From contig NW_024881278.1 of NCBI RefSeq assembly GCF_018691265.1, forward strand, positions 1,922,001 through 1,986,000: a DNA stretch of 64,000 nt. Reading direction: 5' to 3'. Position numbers and translations under genes: made by a program. The notes under the pieces are model-generated. The model was not told the origin of the DNA. It worked only from the letters and a program-made list of their open reading frames with translations, and did no database searches. The stretch is from Tyto alba (lineage: Eukaryota; Chordata; Aves; Strigiformes; Tytonidae). Of this stretch, positions 1 to 11,942 are shown piece after piece (positions within the stretch are counted from its first letter, which is position 1; the number at the start of each line of letters is the position of its first letter).

Positions 1-3000
1 TGATTGAATTAATACATTAATTCATATAAGTAACTCTGGGAAGGGGAGGCACAAGACTAAAAAACTACCCTCTTCCACCCTTGAAAAAGAACTGTCCGAA
101 AACAATCCTCCTCACACCCCTCACAAGACAGCTGGTTTTGATCAAAATTCATCTGGAAGTATGGAACCATGACTGGTACCTCCCTAATATCTCTCTCTAC
201 TGTAACAGTATGAACTTTCCAATGTGACGAATGTTACAGTATCTGTCACAATAGGAGCTGATGATTACATTTTGTAGATTTTGTGATGGAGAAAGCTGGG
301 AAAGTTTCTGTATTTTACCAGGGAAACATGCTAGCTCCTTTAACATAGACTGTTCCATGTTTGTGCATCTAAGTGTTATATTGCTTAGGTATGGAGGTGT
401 CTGACGTACAGGGATAGGATGAGAGAGGACTGACATAAATTAGAATATGTGAGATTTTGACTAATTTAAGAAAAAAAAATTAACATGAGGTTGATCAAGT
501 ATTGGAACAGGGGCCCAGAGGAATTGTGAAATCTCCATCCTCAAAGGTGTTCAAAACTTGTCAAGTTCCTCTGCAGCCCTTTTTAATTGAACTTGCTTTT
601 CCTAGGAGGCTGGACTACATGACCTCCTAAGATCCCATCCAAACTACATAATTCTATGTTACTACAAAACTTTCTTCATCTGCCTGTCTGACATGGTCTC
701 AGATATGCAAAAAATGCATGCCACAGCTTCTTCTGGCGATCTGGATATTTGATCATCCACTTAAGAGTCCTTGATACACTGCACCATTTCTCCCATGTAT
801 AAGACTAACAAAGTAAGAAAAGCAATAGAGAGAAAATGCATGGTAAGTCTTTACCGCAGCATACAGTTGAAAGGCAGTTTGGGTACCAAGGAACTGAAAA
901 CATTTCTGACTCCTGAGGACTAAGCAAAGTTTTTTGTTAGCCAAAATAATTTCTCAGTAGAGTAGCCATCCATTCTGTCAACATGGACAAGGTGGTACAT
1001 TGCTAGCCTAATTTCATACTTAGTGTTTCTTAATGCCTAATAAAATGTACACTTCTTTGTTAATAGTGACTTATTTTCTGCCCTATATTTCCTAGCTTAC
1101 TCACACCACTTTGAATTAACAATGCAGATAAGTTACTGTGGACAATTAGATCCTTCAAAGCAAATCTTCAGCTTTTTCCATGTTTTGAAAAGACAAGTAG
1201 AATCTTAAAGCACAAAATAAAATCTGAAAATTGTTTAATTGCTTAGCTAGAGACTGAGCACTTCAGTGAATGAAATGTCCCTCAAGCTTGGAGAATTTAA
1301 TTTATTGTGGAAAAAATGTCGGGATAAGTAACTATCAAGCTACAGTTGGAGTGATGATCCTGAGAGGCCATATAGCAGCAGTCTGTAGCTGGAAGGGCAA
1401 CCTGGAGCTACCTCATGTGTCCTGTAGTCTCGATGTGATCTTTGTGCATACATTTGAACTGGTGAACATGCAGATGTTGCAGAAGGCTTCAGGATACCAC
1501 TGGCATTAGATTTTGGAGTACAAGGAAAACTTCCTGTGGGCAGGTTTTCATGTATGGGCTCCTGCACCCTCGTATTTGTCTTGTTTCTCTAGGTACATGG
1601 CTTTTTTCTGAATTGGCAGGAGGCAGTGGTAGCAGTAGGTAACAGGCTTAGGCATATTTATCCCAATGTAATACTTACTTTGAGTACTGAGGCCACACAC
1701 AATTCTTACTCATGCATATTGTGGCTTTGCCCATAGGTATTTGCAGTATTTATTTAAGTCATGTCATCTTACAAGTTCTCCTGTTTAAAAATTCTGTTAA
1801 AAACAATGTGCTGGCGTGGTTTATTTGGGGGCACTTCTGTTCAACAAATTCTCGATCTGTGTGAGGTTTTGTTTGTTACTCCCCACTCCCAGTTAGTACT
1901 AGACTAAAATGATTCTTTGCCTGTTCCCCCTTATCAAGTGTTTGTTTTTTACCTCTTGGACGTTATTTCAAACATAAGAATGTGTTGTCCAAAGTAGCTG
2001 CATTAATCAGCTCTGTATGGTAGAAAGAGTTCCTTTCTTGGTGATGGCAGATTAATATGTGTTTACAGTTTTAAGAAACTGGTATTCATTAGGTTTTTGG
2101 ACAGAAATGCCAGCTTTCTCATTACTTTTAGGCTATATACTTGAATAACTGTGGTAGTTTAAAGTCCAGTTTTACGTACTTAAAAAGAGGTTTAAAGGAG
2201 AATTCACTAGGTGATTTTGGCATCTGCATGGGGAAGTTTCAAAGAAGTAAAATGCTCACTGTCTGTACTTTGAGAATTGTAAATGAAAGCTTTGTGTTCT
2301 GTTGGCTCTGCAATATTGATTTTATTTATAGACTGTTCTTGCAGCTGTTCCAGTCTTCTGAATAATAGTGATGTAGCTATTCAGCATTTAATGTAAAATG
2401 ACATTTTTTAAGGCATATCTGTATATTAAATAGGAAACCTGTGCTTTTTAACTTCTACTGAATGAGTGACTTACCTGTGTATACCTCTGCCCTTCTAATA
2501 GCTTGGTTTTGCATGACTAAACAAGTTACAAAAGACATTTTTCCCCCCTCCTCTTTTCTCTACATTTCAAAGGGGATGTTTAAAAAAAATCTGTGGATAA
2601 TAAATCTACTTTAAACTAAATATGTCAATATCTGCAATTTTTTCATTAATTAAAACTTCTAAAATGTGAACATGTCCTAAGCATAACAACTTTTTTTTTT
2701 TTTTACTCCACTTTGGAGAGCACTTCCTTTCTGAATGTGGGACTTTGATGTGGAAAATACATGTTTATCTTTTCAAGACCTAGGTGGTCTTGAGACTGTG
2801 TTGATTATGGAACACAGAAATATTGCTAGACTATCGTGTGGCTTTAAATATATGGGTGAACATACAGATATGCAATTAAGGTAATAAAATAGTAGCCTAA
2901 TTTTATGGACATCAGAATGAACTCACATGGTATCTATTTACTTGTCAGCAGTCAAACCTAATAATTTTAACACAAGTCACTTAATCTGTTCTCTTCTGTG

Positions 3001-3304
3001 CAGTGTTGCTGCTTCGCCAAACAGAGATATTTAGACCAGCATAACTTCCATATGTGTTCAGTGACTTGTTTCTGCTGGATATTTTACCCATCACTGTTGG
3101 TGAACAATAGTAGAACTTTTTCACTTGGGAAAAGATGTAAACATCTTGTACTGAAACTTAAATACTTAGTTGTTGGCTTTTTTATTGATGATTTTTGCAT
3201 CAGTAAAGATGTGAGGGATGAGACTTCCAAAATGTCAACTTATCAATATTTGTTTAAATTAAGTAGATTTTACTTAGCTAAATGCTTTTGAACTATTTTT
3301 ATAG
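1..3304 (+). other. TASP1: TASP1 intron (3' part) upstream of the first visible exon
   Basis: This is AT-rich non-coding sequence ending in a normal acceptor (TTTTTATAG before 3305). It holds a degraded CR1 LINE 3' end at 493-660 and a T run near 2692-2704. I see no other coding exon in it: the small open frames at 1270-1509, 2141-2365 and 2998-3291 show no recognisable protein. The 5' splice site of this intron is outside the window. Confidence 0.85.
493..660 (+). mobile_element. CR1 LINE, 3'-end fragment
   Basis: The stretch follows the end of an avian CR1 element: a block like 'actggaacagg..gcccagagg', then 'atctccatcctc', then 'ggctggactacatgacctcc', ending with an ATTCTATG-type tail at 651-658. 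It is diverged from the consensus, with several substitutions in each block, so it is an old 5'-truncated copy. It is in sense orientation to TASP1. No reverse transcriptase reading frame remains. The subfamily was not determined. Confidence 0.85.
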
Positions 3305-3411
3305 GGTTTAGTTTAGCAGCTTTTAAGAGGAACAAGAGGAAGCTGGAGTTGGCCGAAAAGGTGGAAACAGATCTCATTCAACTAAAGAAAAGAAGACAAT
3401 CAAATGAAAAG
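3305..3411 (+). CDS. TASP1: Taspase 1, exon encoding residues 190-225 (NLS and activation segment)
   Basis: The exon is 107 nt: two bases complete codon 190 (an arginine-type NGG), then 35 codons end in phase 0 at AAAAG|GTTAGT. It encodes the segment just before the autocleavage site. Visible are the basic clusters KRNKRK (197-202) and KKRR (217-220), which form the bipartite nuclear localisation signal described for human taspase 1. The helix between them is rich in charged residues (LELAEKVETD). In the human enzyme this stretch is the mobile loop at the end of the alpha subunit, and it also carries the importin-alpha contact. The bird copy has conservative changes (Lys for Arg at 208, Glu for Asp at 210, Leu-Ile for Phe-Met at 213-214). 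The acceptor is TTTTTATAG. By comparison with human TASP1 this would be exon 8 of 14. Confidence 0.96.
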
Positions 3412-4777
3412 GTTAGTTCCAGTTTAAAATTCTGTTGTGTCATCCTAAACTTACAGCTGATTGCTAATACATTTCATGTCATATATGATGACACTAATGT
3501 AGCATCAGGAGGCAGTTCTTGACCATCCTAATGTTTAGATGTTAAACGATAACTTAGTGCAATTAAAACTTTCTGCCTTGCTATTTGAAAACCAAACTGT
3601 CACTTTATATCTTGTTTGTGCTATGAAAAATATGTTGCTTGTTTTGAACTGGAAATATGACAAATGTAAACACAAAAAGATAATTATTTACTGAAACATT
3701 TTCTTTAGCTTGGGATCTCTGTCACTGTTTCCCACTTTTTAATGTTTCCTGAGCGCACTGCATTATGGAGCTGGAATTGGTGAAATTTGAAATATCAGGT
3801 AGGTAAACATGTGCATCTGTGCATGCATCTAGCATTGACCTGGCCCATATTACTTGTACTACAAAACTATTAGGATTCCCTCCATTCCCTTCACTCTTAG
3901 TTTGAATTTAGAGCCTCTGTTACCATTCGAGAATGTCAATTTGTGTTTACTGTTGAATATGAAAGCATAGCTCATGAAATCAAATGCCTATGCTGTATTT
4001 GGGGCCTATGGGCTTTCAGATTGGCCATTTCTCTTTGCTTTGGTAAGCTGAATGACCACTAGCTAATGTAGTTAGATATCTTGGTATAAATAACATATAA
4101 ATCCCCTAAAATTGGCAAAAAAGTTTATTCTCTAGTCTGTACAAATGTGAACCAGTGATAAATTAGTAATTTTTCTTTTGTGTTCTTAGATAAGAAGTTT
4201 TCCCTAGCAGGGTGATAATTTTTCTATTTTCAAGGTGATAAGACCTGTAAAGAAAGTAAGGATAGGTGGGGGGGAAAAAGTTATTTAGTTGTTTTGGAAC
4301 TTTTCCTGTTTACAGGACTTTACTTACTACTTTATGAAACTACCTGTGTTAAAATGTAACTGAGGGAGGAGGGGTCTCTGTATAAGTCTTGATGTTCATG
4401 TAATAAGGGGCAAGTCAATGCTTGAAACATATGCCAATGCATGAGCTTACCGACCTGCAATTTGAAATTTCAAGGGCTCCAGAGTCATGTGCAGCACTTG
4501 TGGGAGACCCCCAAAGGCCAATGATGGTAGGTAAAGGAGGTGATCAAATAGAGCTCTCTACTCATCGGTAAGTAACCCAGTAACATAACACAAGGGTTCT
4601 GTCAACTTTCTGGGCACATCCTGTCCATTGAGGGGGGGATGAAAGCAACGAAACCATGCTAACAATGTGGACTGCTTGTGTTATCCACAGAGTGTAAGAT
4701 AATTGCAGCCTCATGGAAAGTTTAGTTTTTCAAATAGAAATGGAAATGAAAAATCAAATTCTACAGGAGCAAATTCT

Positions 4778-4800
4778 AAAAAAAAAAAAAAAAAAAAAAA
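4778..4800 (+). repeat. Poly(A) run, 23 bp
   Basis: Twenty-three consecutive A residues inside the intron. There is no recognisable retrogene body or element immediately upstream, so it is best read as a simple repeat, or possibly the tail of a very old insertion. Confidence 0.9.
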
Positions 4801-7800
4801 GGTAGAATAATTCTCTAAGCTATTAGGAGTCATTCAGCAGGGATGAGGCACGTGATCTCTCATGCTAAAAGTTGTACTATCAAAGCTGAGCTCTCATAAA
4901 AGGTTTAAAAATAATTATTTAAAAACCATTGAAATACTTGAATAATTAAAAGTGATAGTATTGCAGACCAAAAAAAGCTGAAATTACTTGGAAGTTTTAG
5001 CTGCTGATAAATTTCACCAGTGAAAAATAAGCACACAGTTTTAAAAATTACTTTTCAATAAAAGTTAAATTATACCAAGCTCAAAAAGAATGAGAGGCTG
5101 TTTAAATTTAATAAAGATTGTATGGAAAAACTAGGCAGTGTCACTCACTAAAGGACTTTTTATTTCCTGAGTAAATGGAATTTTTTCTTTGCTGTATTTT
5201 TCATCATTTACCCAATGTAGGGTTTGTAGAGGGTTATGCGATCGCACGCAGGAAGATCCATTAATAACTTCACCAAATTTTGAAGGTGTGAAAATTGGGA
5301 CTGTTCTTTCTAAGTTCTAGTGACGCATATTTTGATTTACATGGTTAAGAAATCATTCTTGTTTGGGTGTGAATTAACTAAACATATTCATAAGGGGACT
5401 GGCTATGATGTCTTTATTCAGTGAGATGCCATTCTGAAGTTCTCACCTCAAGCATCAGTAAACATCAGAAGTAAATGTTTGTCTTCTTACTGTTAACCTG
5501 TCTTTTACCAGAGGAAATTGTCATTGAAAATATCCTAGAATTTGGCTAAAAGCCCTATTTTTAATTTGTCTTCTGCTATTACAAACTATTTTTACAGCTG
5601 GTCTGAAGTTACTTGTAAGAGGAGTTGTCCTCTCCTTGTTTTGAATAAGTGGCACTAAGAATTTACAGTGCATGTTAATTTTTTTTATAGGTTAGTGTTT
5701 ATAAGTTAGGTTTTTTTATAGGCTAGTTATTTAACTCCATAAATAACATCATTTAGTTTGAGGCTTGTTAAAACTGATTTGATTTTTACCTAGTTTAACA
5801 TATGTACTCAAGCAAGTGTACAACATGTTGAATTACATGTATAGAATCAGTAGTTTCATATTCTTCAGCTACTGTATTGAGACAATAACACTGAACATAT
5901 TTAGGCAAGAAAAATACACCTGTTCAACAGAAAAAAAAAATTTTAAAAATATTTTGTGCATTATAGTTTTTATCGTTGATCATCTTGAACATACCATGTA
6001 AACTTTGAGCTAGTTCCAGCTTGAACAATTTGGGTGAGCAACCTTCAATGCATAGCAATATGCATCATTCCTATTATATATCATGAATTTTAATCACTTG
6101 ACTTTTTCCTCAAATCAAATTTTTTATGGCTGTGCAAAGGTAATTGTAAGTGTACTAGTCAACTATGGAAGTCCCAGTGTCTGCCTTATTTGTTCTTGCA
6201 GTTTGAACGGGAATTTGAATTCTATGCATTTCCTTTTCCTTAAAAAAAAATAATTTTTATGTCCCACATCCATGCTGAAATGGTCTTTGATGATGATAAT
6301 AATACTTTTTAGACTTCCGAAGTATACTTCAACATCCATTTAATATGGGAAAATAAACATAAATACCTTTCATCCATTTCAGTTTTGAAAAAATGAACAA
6401 AACAAAACTCATCTGTGGAATACAGTATGAAATAATTCCCTCATCTTGAACATGGAGGTCAGACAAAATGTTCTGTTTACATACCAAACAATTATTAAAC
6501 TGGAAAGGCTAGGGTTGTTTGTCAAGCTTTGTACAATTAGATTGTAACTGCCCTTTTTCAAACATACGAATGTTGCGCCGATCACACATAACCTGTCACG
6601 ATCGGACTGCTGTGAGAGTACATCATGCTGTGCTGCCAGTTGCCCTAGTGGAAAGCATTTCTAGAATTTGATTTGTATGAACTGGTTCCAGTGCTCACAG
6701 AATAATGACGTTTTCCCTTGACTTAGATGAATTTTTTAAAGTATTTCTTTAAAATACTATTTATTTGTGTGGATACTTGGGTAATAGCATATAGATATTA
6801 ATTGCTTCAATTTGATGCATTTTGCGTTTTGTCAGTTATGATACTCAGAGATGAGGTTTAATGGTAATTGCTTTTCATGGAATTTCAGAACAATCTCAAG
6901 TTGAGAGGGAAAAGGCCGAGTGTGTAGACATCTTTCAGCAGGCACTGGGGAGAGCTCCCCTAAACAGTTAATTCCTTCCTTAGGGGCTTGTAAAATGATG
7001 ACTATTTATGTTTTTTTTTTTCAATGTACAGAAGAAGGGAAGGATGAGATTTCTAAAATACTCGATAGAACTCTACATTTGTGCAGATATATACCTTCTT
7101 GCTTTGCATGCATGTTCTTAGCTAAGTTGAATATTTGGTCCATGATTTCATGAAATTAATTTCCTTTCCTGTCAAAAGGTGCAAATTAATTAAGTAACGT
7201 GAGGTTTTACTTTTCACATTAATGTTCAGTTGTTTCCATGTAAAATATTAACTACATAATAGATTATTTTTAGGTTGCAATATTACATTGTTAAAAACCC
7301 CACTCTACTTTTACAATGGGCTTGTTAGTATAAGTTATTAGCTGAAGTCAGTTATGAAAGACGTTAACAGGTATCACCAAATAATAATCAACTTGCAGAA
7401 TTGTGAAGTCTGAGGTGCTAAATTAATGAATCAAATATATAAAAAGCTAAGGGCAAGCGAGCTGGATCTTTTTTAGTCCCTGTTGGGCACATATAGAATT
7501 TGGACTTACTTCAGACTACATAAATTGTAGTGTTCGACATATTTCTATCAATTGTCTTGGTATTAGCTGGAAAGGATTCTGTATTTTTCAACACGCATAT
7601 GGTTTGAAGAGGTGAAGTGTGTGACATTAGAAGTCTTCTCACCAGGTGCATTCTTCCTGGAACTCCTCAGGCGCATAATGCCTTTGTGTCTGGTGAAGTA
7701 CAGGGAGTACCTTGGTTAAATTGTGATGAACTCTTCATTCAGTGCTTCAGAAATCGTAGGGTTGTCAGTGCAGTTTACATATGTAGAAGACTTTCAGTAC

Positions 7801-10273
7801 TGATCTGTATAACTGATTCATGGTGTCACTTGTAAGCACGTGAAGTCAGTAATGTTGAAATGGGAGCAAACATAAAAATAGGTCTAGATTAGATCTGACA
7901 ACATACTTTTCCCACTGGGTATGGAATAGAACGGGTCCTCACTGGTTTTCAGTTTGTTGGGTAAGGATACATATAGCATCAGCAGTCATTCTTTTTCTGA
8001 TCACAAAAAAGCCCCAAACTCATATTACTGAGAAGGAAAATACAGAATTCCTTTGCTTCAGTGGTACAGATTTCCCTCAGAAGGTTGTGTGGGCCAGGTT
8101 AAAAAAAAAATGCTTCCCTTAGAAAAGGTTTCCAGCTTCCTAAGTTGCCCCATCTAAAAATAAAATAAGCCAAAGCAAGCAAACTATACCACTGAATTGA
8201 GAGCAAGTACTGATAGGAAAGAGATATTTTTTTAAAGGAAATAATGGCGAAGAACGTTTCCATGCAACATATACTTGTAAATGCTTGTGGTTTTTTGATT
8301 AAAATATCTTTTAAAAAAATAAATTAGTAATATAACCACTGAAGGCAAATATTTTATGCATGTGGGAGCTAAAGCAGAAGATGGATGGCAGATTGAGCAA
8401 ATAGTTTTACAGATGCTGCAAAGAAGGCTGCAAGCATTTTTTCTTTGCTGTCAGATGATATGGAAAACATACTGATCCATACGGAGTCTCATCCTTCTGT
8501 TCATTATGGGAACCCCGAGTGTTTGATTTAATATGAATTAAGATTACACAGGTGGCCTTAATTCTGGCATTTCCTAACTTTGACGGGCTTGATTTTCATA
8601 TCTGTAGTTGTCTATTAATCAAGTTTTTTGTTGTGGGTATAATTTCCTTTTATCAAAGGGGGGCAGGGGATGGACAACAAAACCTGCATCATATTAGTAG
8701 TTCTTCTCCGTATAGAAACGGTAAGATCATAGGAAAATTAATGCTGGGAAGAGTTTTATCCACTCTGATCTTCAAAACCTCTGAGAATGGGAGTTTGCTC
8801 CTCCAGTGAGCAGCCTGCTCTGCTGTTTAAGATCCTTTCAATCCACTGAATAGCACTGTTCTAACTGGGTTAACAATACCTAAATTACATTGTAGCTGAC
8901 AGTCCTGGGAGTTGTGGAATACCTTTGTCTATGGAAGGTGTTAAGGAAGGGTTCCTGAATTTTCTTTTATTTTTAAAGCATGGAAAGGAACTTTCCCTTT
9001 TGTTATCCACTTTGCTCCGGTCCTCAAATTTTTTTTGGCCTCTCCTTCTCCTACCTTCCCTGATCCTGGTTTTATCTTCCTCTACTTTGCAGCTTGCCCT
9101 TTTTTTTTCCAATGCCAGTTAGACCCTAGATCTATAATTTTTCACCTCTCTCCTTTAGGCAGTTATTCTGCTTTACTGCTAGGACATCCACAGGTTTGTT
9201 TTAATATTGAACATGGTTAGTGCCAGCTTCTCAGTGTAGAACTTGTTCAGGAAGAGCTAGGTGCAGGTAAAAACAAGAAACTTACCATCGCTCTGGGTAA
9301 AAGCCAAGGATGACAGTTCTCCTTAGGAGTTCCAGTTGCTTGAAAAATACTTTGTAGTGCTGCATTACATATTTTTCCTTTTAAGACTGGTACAGTATTA
9401 ACTCAAGTGTTATCTCAAATGAAGTGCGGCCAGAGTATCATCAGCATGAGTCTGCTAAGAATTCTGCCTGATAAGTGATGTTGTATGGCCAAGGAAATTT
9501 TAATTGATAATGGGAACTTGATAATTTGAAGTTGAATAGTTGGGTGTATTTTTTTTTTCTTCCTCCCTCTGGATCCTAGTCCAGAAAATGCTCATTTTTA
9601 TTTATGGCTTAATATCCTTTGTCACTGTTTGCTTGCGTAAGTTTATGTAGGATTTTTTTGACACAGGTGAGTTTTTGTACAGGAAAGATTCATCAGCTTA
9701 AGGCTTGAGGGCTTGTGCAACAGCAGCATTCATCTTCAGAGAATGTGATGGATGATGTATCAGTTTTGTTTATTAATTTTATTTTATGTACACTGCATGC
9801 TGTGCCCCATCAAAAGCGTGTGATTGGGCATGAAGTCAGAGTGCCTTGCCCTGGGTTCTGCAGAGAAGGGAATCTAGAGCAAGCCTAGGCAGAGAGGGGA
9901 AAACTGCTCTTTCTCTTAAAGGGAATGAACGTTGTGTATTAAGGAAAGGGGAAGGATGGAAAGATCCAAGGTGAGACAGCCGAAGTGTTTGTGAGCCAGT
10001 AGGCAGAGAGCTTGCATCAGGAATGAATACTGAAAGGCGCCTGCTCTTAGGGGAGCAAATCTGCCTCAGAAGAGATGGAAGTAAGAATGTTTTTCTAGTG
10101 ACCCAGAGGGAGGGAAGGGCTATTTGTTTCAACCAGGAAGCCACTAAAGATTGCTGAACTGAGAGCAAGTCTGGGAGAAAGAACCCTTCCTGGGGGAGAT
10201 TTCTTCTCAAGGGTTCTACTTATTGTCTCACTCAGAATATCAGAATTTTCTCTTTACGTGGTAAGCTGCTTCT

Positions 10274-10320
10274 TGTGGTGGTTTTTGGTTCTGTTTGTTT
10301 TGTTGTTTGTTTGGTTTTTT
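10274..10320 (+). repeat. T/G-rich low-complexity stretch
   Basis: Irregular TTTG/TTG/GGTTT units of roughly 45 bp lie about 430 bp upstream of the catalytic exon. This is a simple repeat of the kind seen several times in this window, always T/G on the + strand. Confidence 0.8.
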
Positions 10321-10750
10321 GAATCATATATACCTTTAAACATCCGAGTCTCTGCAAATGCCACCTTGAAGCTTTTGGGAAAGGCCTTTTGATATGTCAT
10401 CTTTGGAATGAGCTGCTGAACAATTTCTTAGGGGACAAGTACCCACCACTAAGAAAACAGCATTTTTGGCACTTTTCTGAGTAAAGGCAGATAATCTGAG
10501 CATTGGATGAGTTTTGAGATGTTTATTACCTTGTTTCCAGAGAAGTTTTCTTTGGGTCCTATATGAGGCAAGAGAGAGTTTTCGGAAGATTTGTGGCAGC
10601 ACAGTTGGTACAATATGCATGATAACAATTTCATTTTGTTGATCGGCCTGTCAGTTAGTTTTGTGCACGCTAGTTTGCACACTCCTAAGAAGTATCATCT
10701 GACTTTAATATACTATTTTTAGTAGCTGTTTCTGTTTGTGTATCCTGCAG

Positions 10751-10870
10751 GAGAATGACTCAGGAACATTGGATACAGTTGGTGCAGTTGTTGTTGACCA
10801 AGAAGGAAATGTTGCTGCTGCTGTCTCCAGTGGAGGTTTAGCACTAAAGCATCCTGGAAGAGTTGGTCAG
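10751..10870 (+). CDS. TASP1: Taspase 1, catalytic exon encoding residues 226-265
   Basis: The exon is 120 nt, exactly 40 codons, phase 0 to phase 0. It begins ENDSGTLDTVGAVVVD, which contains the autoproteolysis site between Asp233 and Thr234. In the family, cleavage there frees Thr234 as the N-terminal nucleophile of the beta subunit. Downstream lies the Ntn-hydrolase core AAAVSSGGLA, with Ser251-Ser252 followed by Gly253-Gly254, and then HPGRVGQ with Arg262, the likely counterpart of the substrate-aspartate-binding arginine of type 2 asparaginases. No catalytic residue is altered, so the enzyme should be active. The acceptor is TATCCTGCAG. The donor CAG|GTGATT lacks the usual G at +5. Because the exon is a multiple of three, skipping it would keep the frame but remove the catalytic threonine. 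Confidence 0.98.
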
Positions 10871-11863
10871 GTGATTATGCCTTTTCAGTTGGGAATGATT
10901 GTTCAGCAATTGTGACACTAAGAAAGAGCTGTGATAGCAAACTGATGTTCTCCCTACCTTCGCATTAATCTCTGAAGACATTATCACTGCACTGGAACGC
11001 AAGTTTTGTTTTTAGTGTCCTCCATCTGTGTTATAAAACACTGATAGGTAAGAAGTCGTTCTGTAGTTAGTGACCTTTTGCCAGAGCTATTAAGAAGTTA
11101 ATTTCTTGGGCTTAAATACCTCATTTATAACCACAAATAGTCTCTTAGATGCTTAGAGTGTTTAAAATAAGAATTTCATCAGTATTTAGGGAAGCTGTCC
11201 TAATTAGTTTTTAAGTGATCTTGTGAATTAGTGGAAGTAACAAAGGTATTAAAGGAACACATCAGGTATAGGCATTCGTTATTGTTACTAGGTGAGGGAA
11301 TTTTGAAGTGCATCAGAAATGCCATACTCCATTGCTGTACAGCTGTAGTTTTGGTTAACTTTTGCCACTGTCCTAAAAGCAGTTCTCTTGAAATGTATTT
11401 AAGATTTTCTTTTGGAATACCAGAGTGAAAGGGACTTCATATAGATAGGGAACAGCTGGAATTATTTTGTCTTTTGATATTTGTACCCTCACTTTACAGA
11501 AAGTTAGTTTAGAATACCATACATCTACGATAATCACACAGTTCTGAAGAATAGTAAAAGAAGTTGTAGCAAATCAATAGGAATTGCAATTTTGACTGTT
11601 ATGGTTTACTTATTTATCTTTTGTGTTAATATTTGGATTTTTCTTGGTGTTTTTTTTTGATGTTGTTTTTGGTTTGGGGGCTTTCAGTGTTGTGGGGGTT
11701 TTTTAGTTCTGTTTTTGGTGTGTGGTGGTTTTGGTTTGTTTTGTTTCGTTGGGTTTTTTTTTTTTTTGGTTGGTTGGTTGGTTGGTTGTTTTTTTGTAAG
11801 GGAAGGGAACAAACCCAAAACCTTGTATACTTAAATTTATGAAAGATGCACTTCATTCCTTAG
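10871..11863 (+). other. TASP1: TASP1 intron, 993 bp
   Basis: This is the shortest intron in the visible part of the gene. It starts with the weak donor GTGATT and ends at ATTCCTTAG. Its 3' part holds a long T/G-rich low-complexity tract (11640-11798), and the last ~65 bp form a normal polypyrimidine/acceptor region. I see no transposon or other gene. Confidence 0.85.
11640..11798 (+). repeat. T/G-rich low-complexity tract with (TTGG)n core
   Basis: About 160 bp are almost only T and G, with a (TTGG)5 core near 11767-11787 flanked by runs of T. It ends ~65 bp before the exon at 11864. Long uninterrupted frames on both strands here (11626-11856 minus and 11633-11842 plus) come from the base composition and are not genes. 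GU-rich RNA of this type is a known binding target for CELF-type and related splicing factors. Any such role here is inference. Confidence 0.85.
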
Positions 11864-11942
11864 GCAGCTCTTTATGGTTGTGGCTGCTGGGCTGAAAATA
11901 CAGGAGCTCATACCCCTTACTCCACTGCTGTGAGTACTTCAG
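11864..11942 (+). CDS. TASP1: Taspase 1, exon encoding residues 266-292 (start)
   Basis: The exon is 79 nt: 26 codons plus one base of codon 292. It encodes AALYGCGCWAENTGAH followed by TPYSTAVSTS, the beta-subunit segment after the GRVGQ motif. The YGCGCWAE block is highly characteristic of taspase 1 and distinguishes it from plain asparaginases, which have a GDSP-type sequence in this region. Thr282 replaces the Asn I recall in human. The acceptor is ATTCCTTAG. The donor TCAG|GTATTT lacks G at +5 and is weak. Skipping this exon would shift the frame. Confidence 0.97.

Larger units (their letters stand above)
3412..10750 (+). other. TASP1: TASP1 intron, 7.3 kb
   Basis: This intron runs from donor GTTAGT to acceptor TATCCTGCAG. 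It is AT-rich unique sequence with a run of 23 A at 4778-4800, a T/G-rich stretch at 10274-10320, and two copies of a T7-ATAGG-YTAG motif at about 5680-5727. Short open frames here, including 124 codons on the minus strand at 9836-10210, have no recognisable protein features. I see no recognisable transposon. Confidence 0.85.

Noticed and set aside
9836..10210. 124-codon open frame on the minus strand
   Set aside because: It is inside a TASP1 intron, with Ser/Leu-rich composition and no motif, so it is likely chance.
11626..11856. Minus- and plus-strand frames over the T/G tract
   Set aside because: Low-complexity Asn/Lys/Gln-rich and Phe/Trp/Gly-rich translations, not genes.
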